Under the pieces are notes generated by a model, which was given only the letters and a program-made list of their open reading frames with translations, was not told the DNA's origin and made no database searches. Positions 6,081 through 6,781 of a DNA stretch of 6,781 nt are shown piece after piece. The DNA is from Candidatus Uhrbacteria bacterium (GTDB lineage Bacteria > Patescibacteriota > Patescibacteriia > 2-12-FULL-60-25). The stretch lies in contig VGLT01000047.1 in assembly GCA_016866635.1 (NCBI GenBank), positions 1-6,781 of the forward strand, written 5' to 3'. The stretch's first letter is position 1. The number at the start of each line of letters is the position of its first letter. Both the position numbers and the translations under genes were made by a program.

Positions 6081-6086
6081 TAGAAT
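6078..6086 (+). promoter_or_regulatory. Extended -10 promoter element of nrdJ
   Basis: TGGTAGAAT reads as an extended -10: TG, one base, then TAGAAT (five of six to TATAAT). No good -35 lies 16-18 bases upstream, which extended -10 promoters can tolerate. Transcription would begin near 6093, giving a leader of about 59 nt. The TG is within NrdR box 1, and box 2 covers the first transcribed bases. Confidence 0.65.
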
Positions 6087-6096
6087 AAAATTTAGA

Positions 6097-6112
6097 CCAC
6101 TAGATCTTGTGG
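6097..6112. promoter_or_regulatory. NrdR box 2
   Basis: CCACTAGATCTTGTGG is a 16-bp near-perfect palindrome. Its centre is 32 bp, about three helical turns, from that of box 1, which is the spacing known for paired NrdR boxes. It covers the start of the predicted nrdJ transcript. Confidence 0.85.
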
Positions 6113-6151
6113 TCGTTGCCTTCCTTACTCACTTTGTACCTCGTTTTCCTT

Positions 6152-6781
6152 ATGAAAGAGCCGGTCGTTTTTTCATCAATCTCCGTGAGCGGAGAGACGC
6201 TCGATCCAAAACATGCCACACAGGCGGTATGGGAATATGTTATTTCTGTAAAATCGCTTCTTAAACGAGATGGTCGTACAGAACCCTTCCAACCAGAGAA
6301 ACTGGAGCGAGCCGTCTCTCTTGCGTTTAAAGAAGCTGGGATCACGAGCCCACACCACGTTCGCAAGACAACAGAACACATCGTCACTCGCCTTCAGAAG
6401 CGGTTTGACGGGCACACCGTCCCAACAGCCGATGAGGTGCGTGAGATGGTCGCGCTGACACTCATTGATGAAAATCTTTCTCATGTTGCAAAAAAGTACC
6501 TCACCCACCGCTCGGGAATGCAGAGGGCCTCAGAACAACCGGTCTATGGTCGAGGGATCACGGTGCCGCGTTTTTATACCAAAGAGGGCGTCCTCCCCTA
6601 TGACGAGATCCATTGGGAAAAACGCGATGCTGTTATTACAAACGAGAAGGGGAAGGTTGTTTTTGAACAACGGGAAGTTGAGGTTCCATCATTCTATTCT
6701 CAGACGGCCACCAATATCATTGTTTCAAAGTATTTTAGAGGCCGCATTGGCACGCCACAAAGAGAGACCTCTGTTAGTCAG
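6152..6781 (+). CDS. nrdJ: Adenosylcobalamin-dependent (class II) ribonucleotide reductase, N-terminal part
   Basis: NrdJ reduces ribonucleotides to deoxyribonucleotides in the cytoplasm using adenosylcobalamin to start the radical reaction, without needing a second subunit or being blocked by oxygen. The 210 codons from ATG 6152 to the window edge contain no stop. Residues about 34-125 form an ATP-cone, an allosteric nucleotide-binding domain, beginning VKSLLKRDGRTEPFQPEKL. Then the start of the catalytic domain follows: FYTKEGVLPYDEIHWEKRDA (141-160), GKVVFEQREVEVP (167-179) and SQTATNIIVSKYFRGRIGTP (183-202), a series typical of class II enzymes. The active-site cysteines lie beyond the window. 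No Shine-Dalgarno sequence precedes the ATG. Paired NrdR boxes around the promoter independently support the assignment and indicate repression when dATP/ATP-loaded NrdR binds. A class I NrdA is less likely from the motif series. Confidence 0.9.
   Translation, partial: MKEPVVFSSISVSGETLDPKHATQAVWEYVISVKSLLKRDGRTEPFQPEKLERAVSLAFKEAGITSPHHVRKTTEHIVTRLQKRFDGHTVPTADEVREMVALTLIDENLSHVAKKYLTHRSGMQRASEQPVYGRGITVPRFYTKEGVLPYDEIHWEKRDAVITNEKGKVVFEQREVEVPSFYSQTATNIIVSKYFRGRIGTPQRETSVSQ

Noticed and set aside
6050..6112. Replication origin near the DnaA box
   Set aside because: Only one DnaA box, with no cluster, no clear unwinding element and no dnaA or dnaN nearby; the palindromes are better explained as NrdR boxes.
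1..6781. CRISPR array, tRNA/rRNA genes, insertion sequences or phage genes
   Set aside because: No regularly spaced direct repeats, cloverleaf-like sequences, transposase motifs or terminal inverted repeats were seen; open frames antisense to the main genes show no family motifs and are treated as shadows.

Overview
The window looks like part of a chromosome of a Patescibacteria (CPR) bacterium, probably a Parcubacteria-type lineage. The reasons are a DUF5684-type small membrane protein, a secreted protease whose C-terminal module resembles one common in CPR surface proteins, a cobalamin-dependent ribonucleotide reductase carrying an ATP-cone, compact gene packing, and no convincing Shine-Dalgarno sequence before any start. 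This placement comes from recognising protein families by eye; no search was run.

Layout. Positions 1-752 (+) hold the end of an EamA/DMT-family membrane transporter, cut by the left edge. Seven bases later, 760-1758 (+) encodes a membrane-anchored clan GH-A glycoside hydrolase, probably co-transcribed with the transporter. Positions 1794-3608 (+) encode the ribosome-associated GTPase TypA/BipA. It appears to have its own promoter, whose -35 hexamer contains the stop codon of the hydrolase gene, and it ends at a rho-independent terminator (3609-3640). Positions 3685-4119 (+) encode the DUF5684-like protein. A perfect 10-bp hairpin (4141-4166) lies in the convergent gap and can terminate transcription from both sides. 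A second inverted repeat (4183-4218) is less clear. Positions 4258-5409 (-) encode a secreted trypsin-like serine protease. A short divergent region with overlapping candidate promoters separates it from a stand-alone DEDDy-type 3'-5' exonuclease-like protein at 5464-6045 (+). Positions 6046-6151 are a dense control region: a perfect DnaA-box sequence, two NrdR boxes 32 bp apart, and an extended -10 element between them. It drives nrdJ, which starts at 6152 and runs off the right edge.

How they fit together. This is mostly a housekeeping neighbourhood (translation GTPase, dNTP synthesis, nucleic-acid exonuclease) with a cell-surface component (transporter, anchored glycosidase, secreted protease, small membrane protein). 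The best-supported regulatory story is NrdR repression of nrdJ. The second theme is that several genes have a -10-like hexamer only 10-11 nt before the ATG and lack a Shine-Dalgarno sequence, which suggests leaderless or near-leaderless mRNAs. I found no CRISPR array, tRNA, rRNA, insertion sequence or phage gene, and no obviously new multi-gene system.
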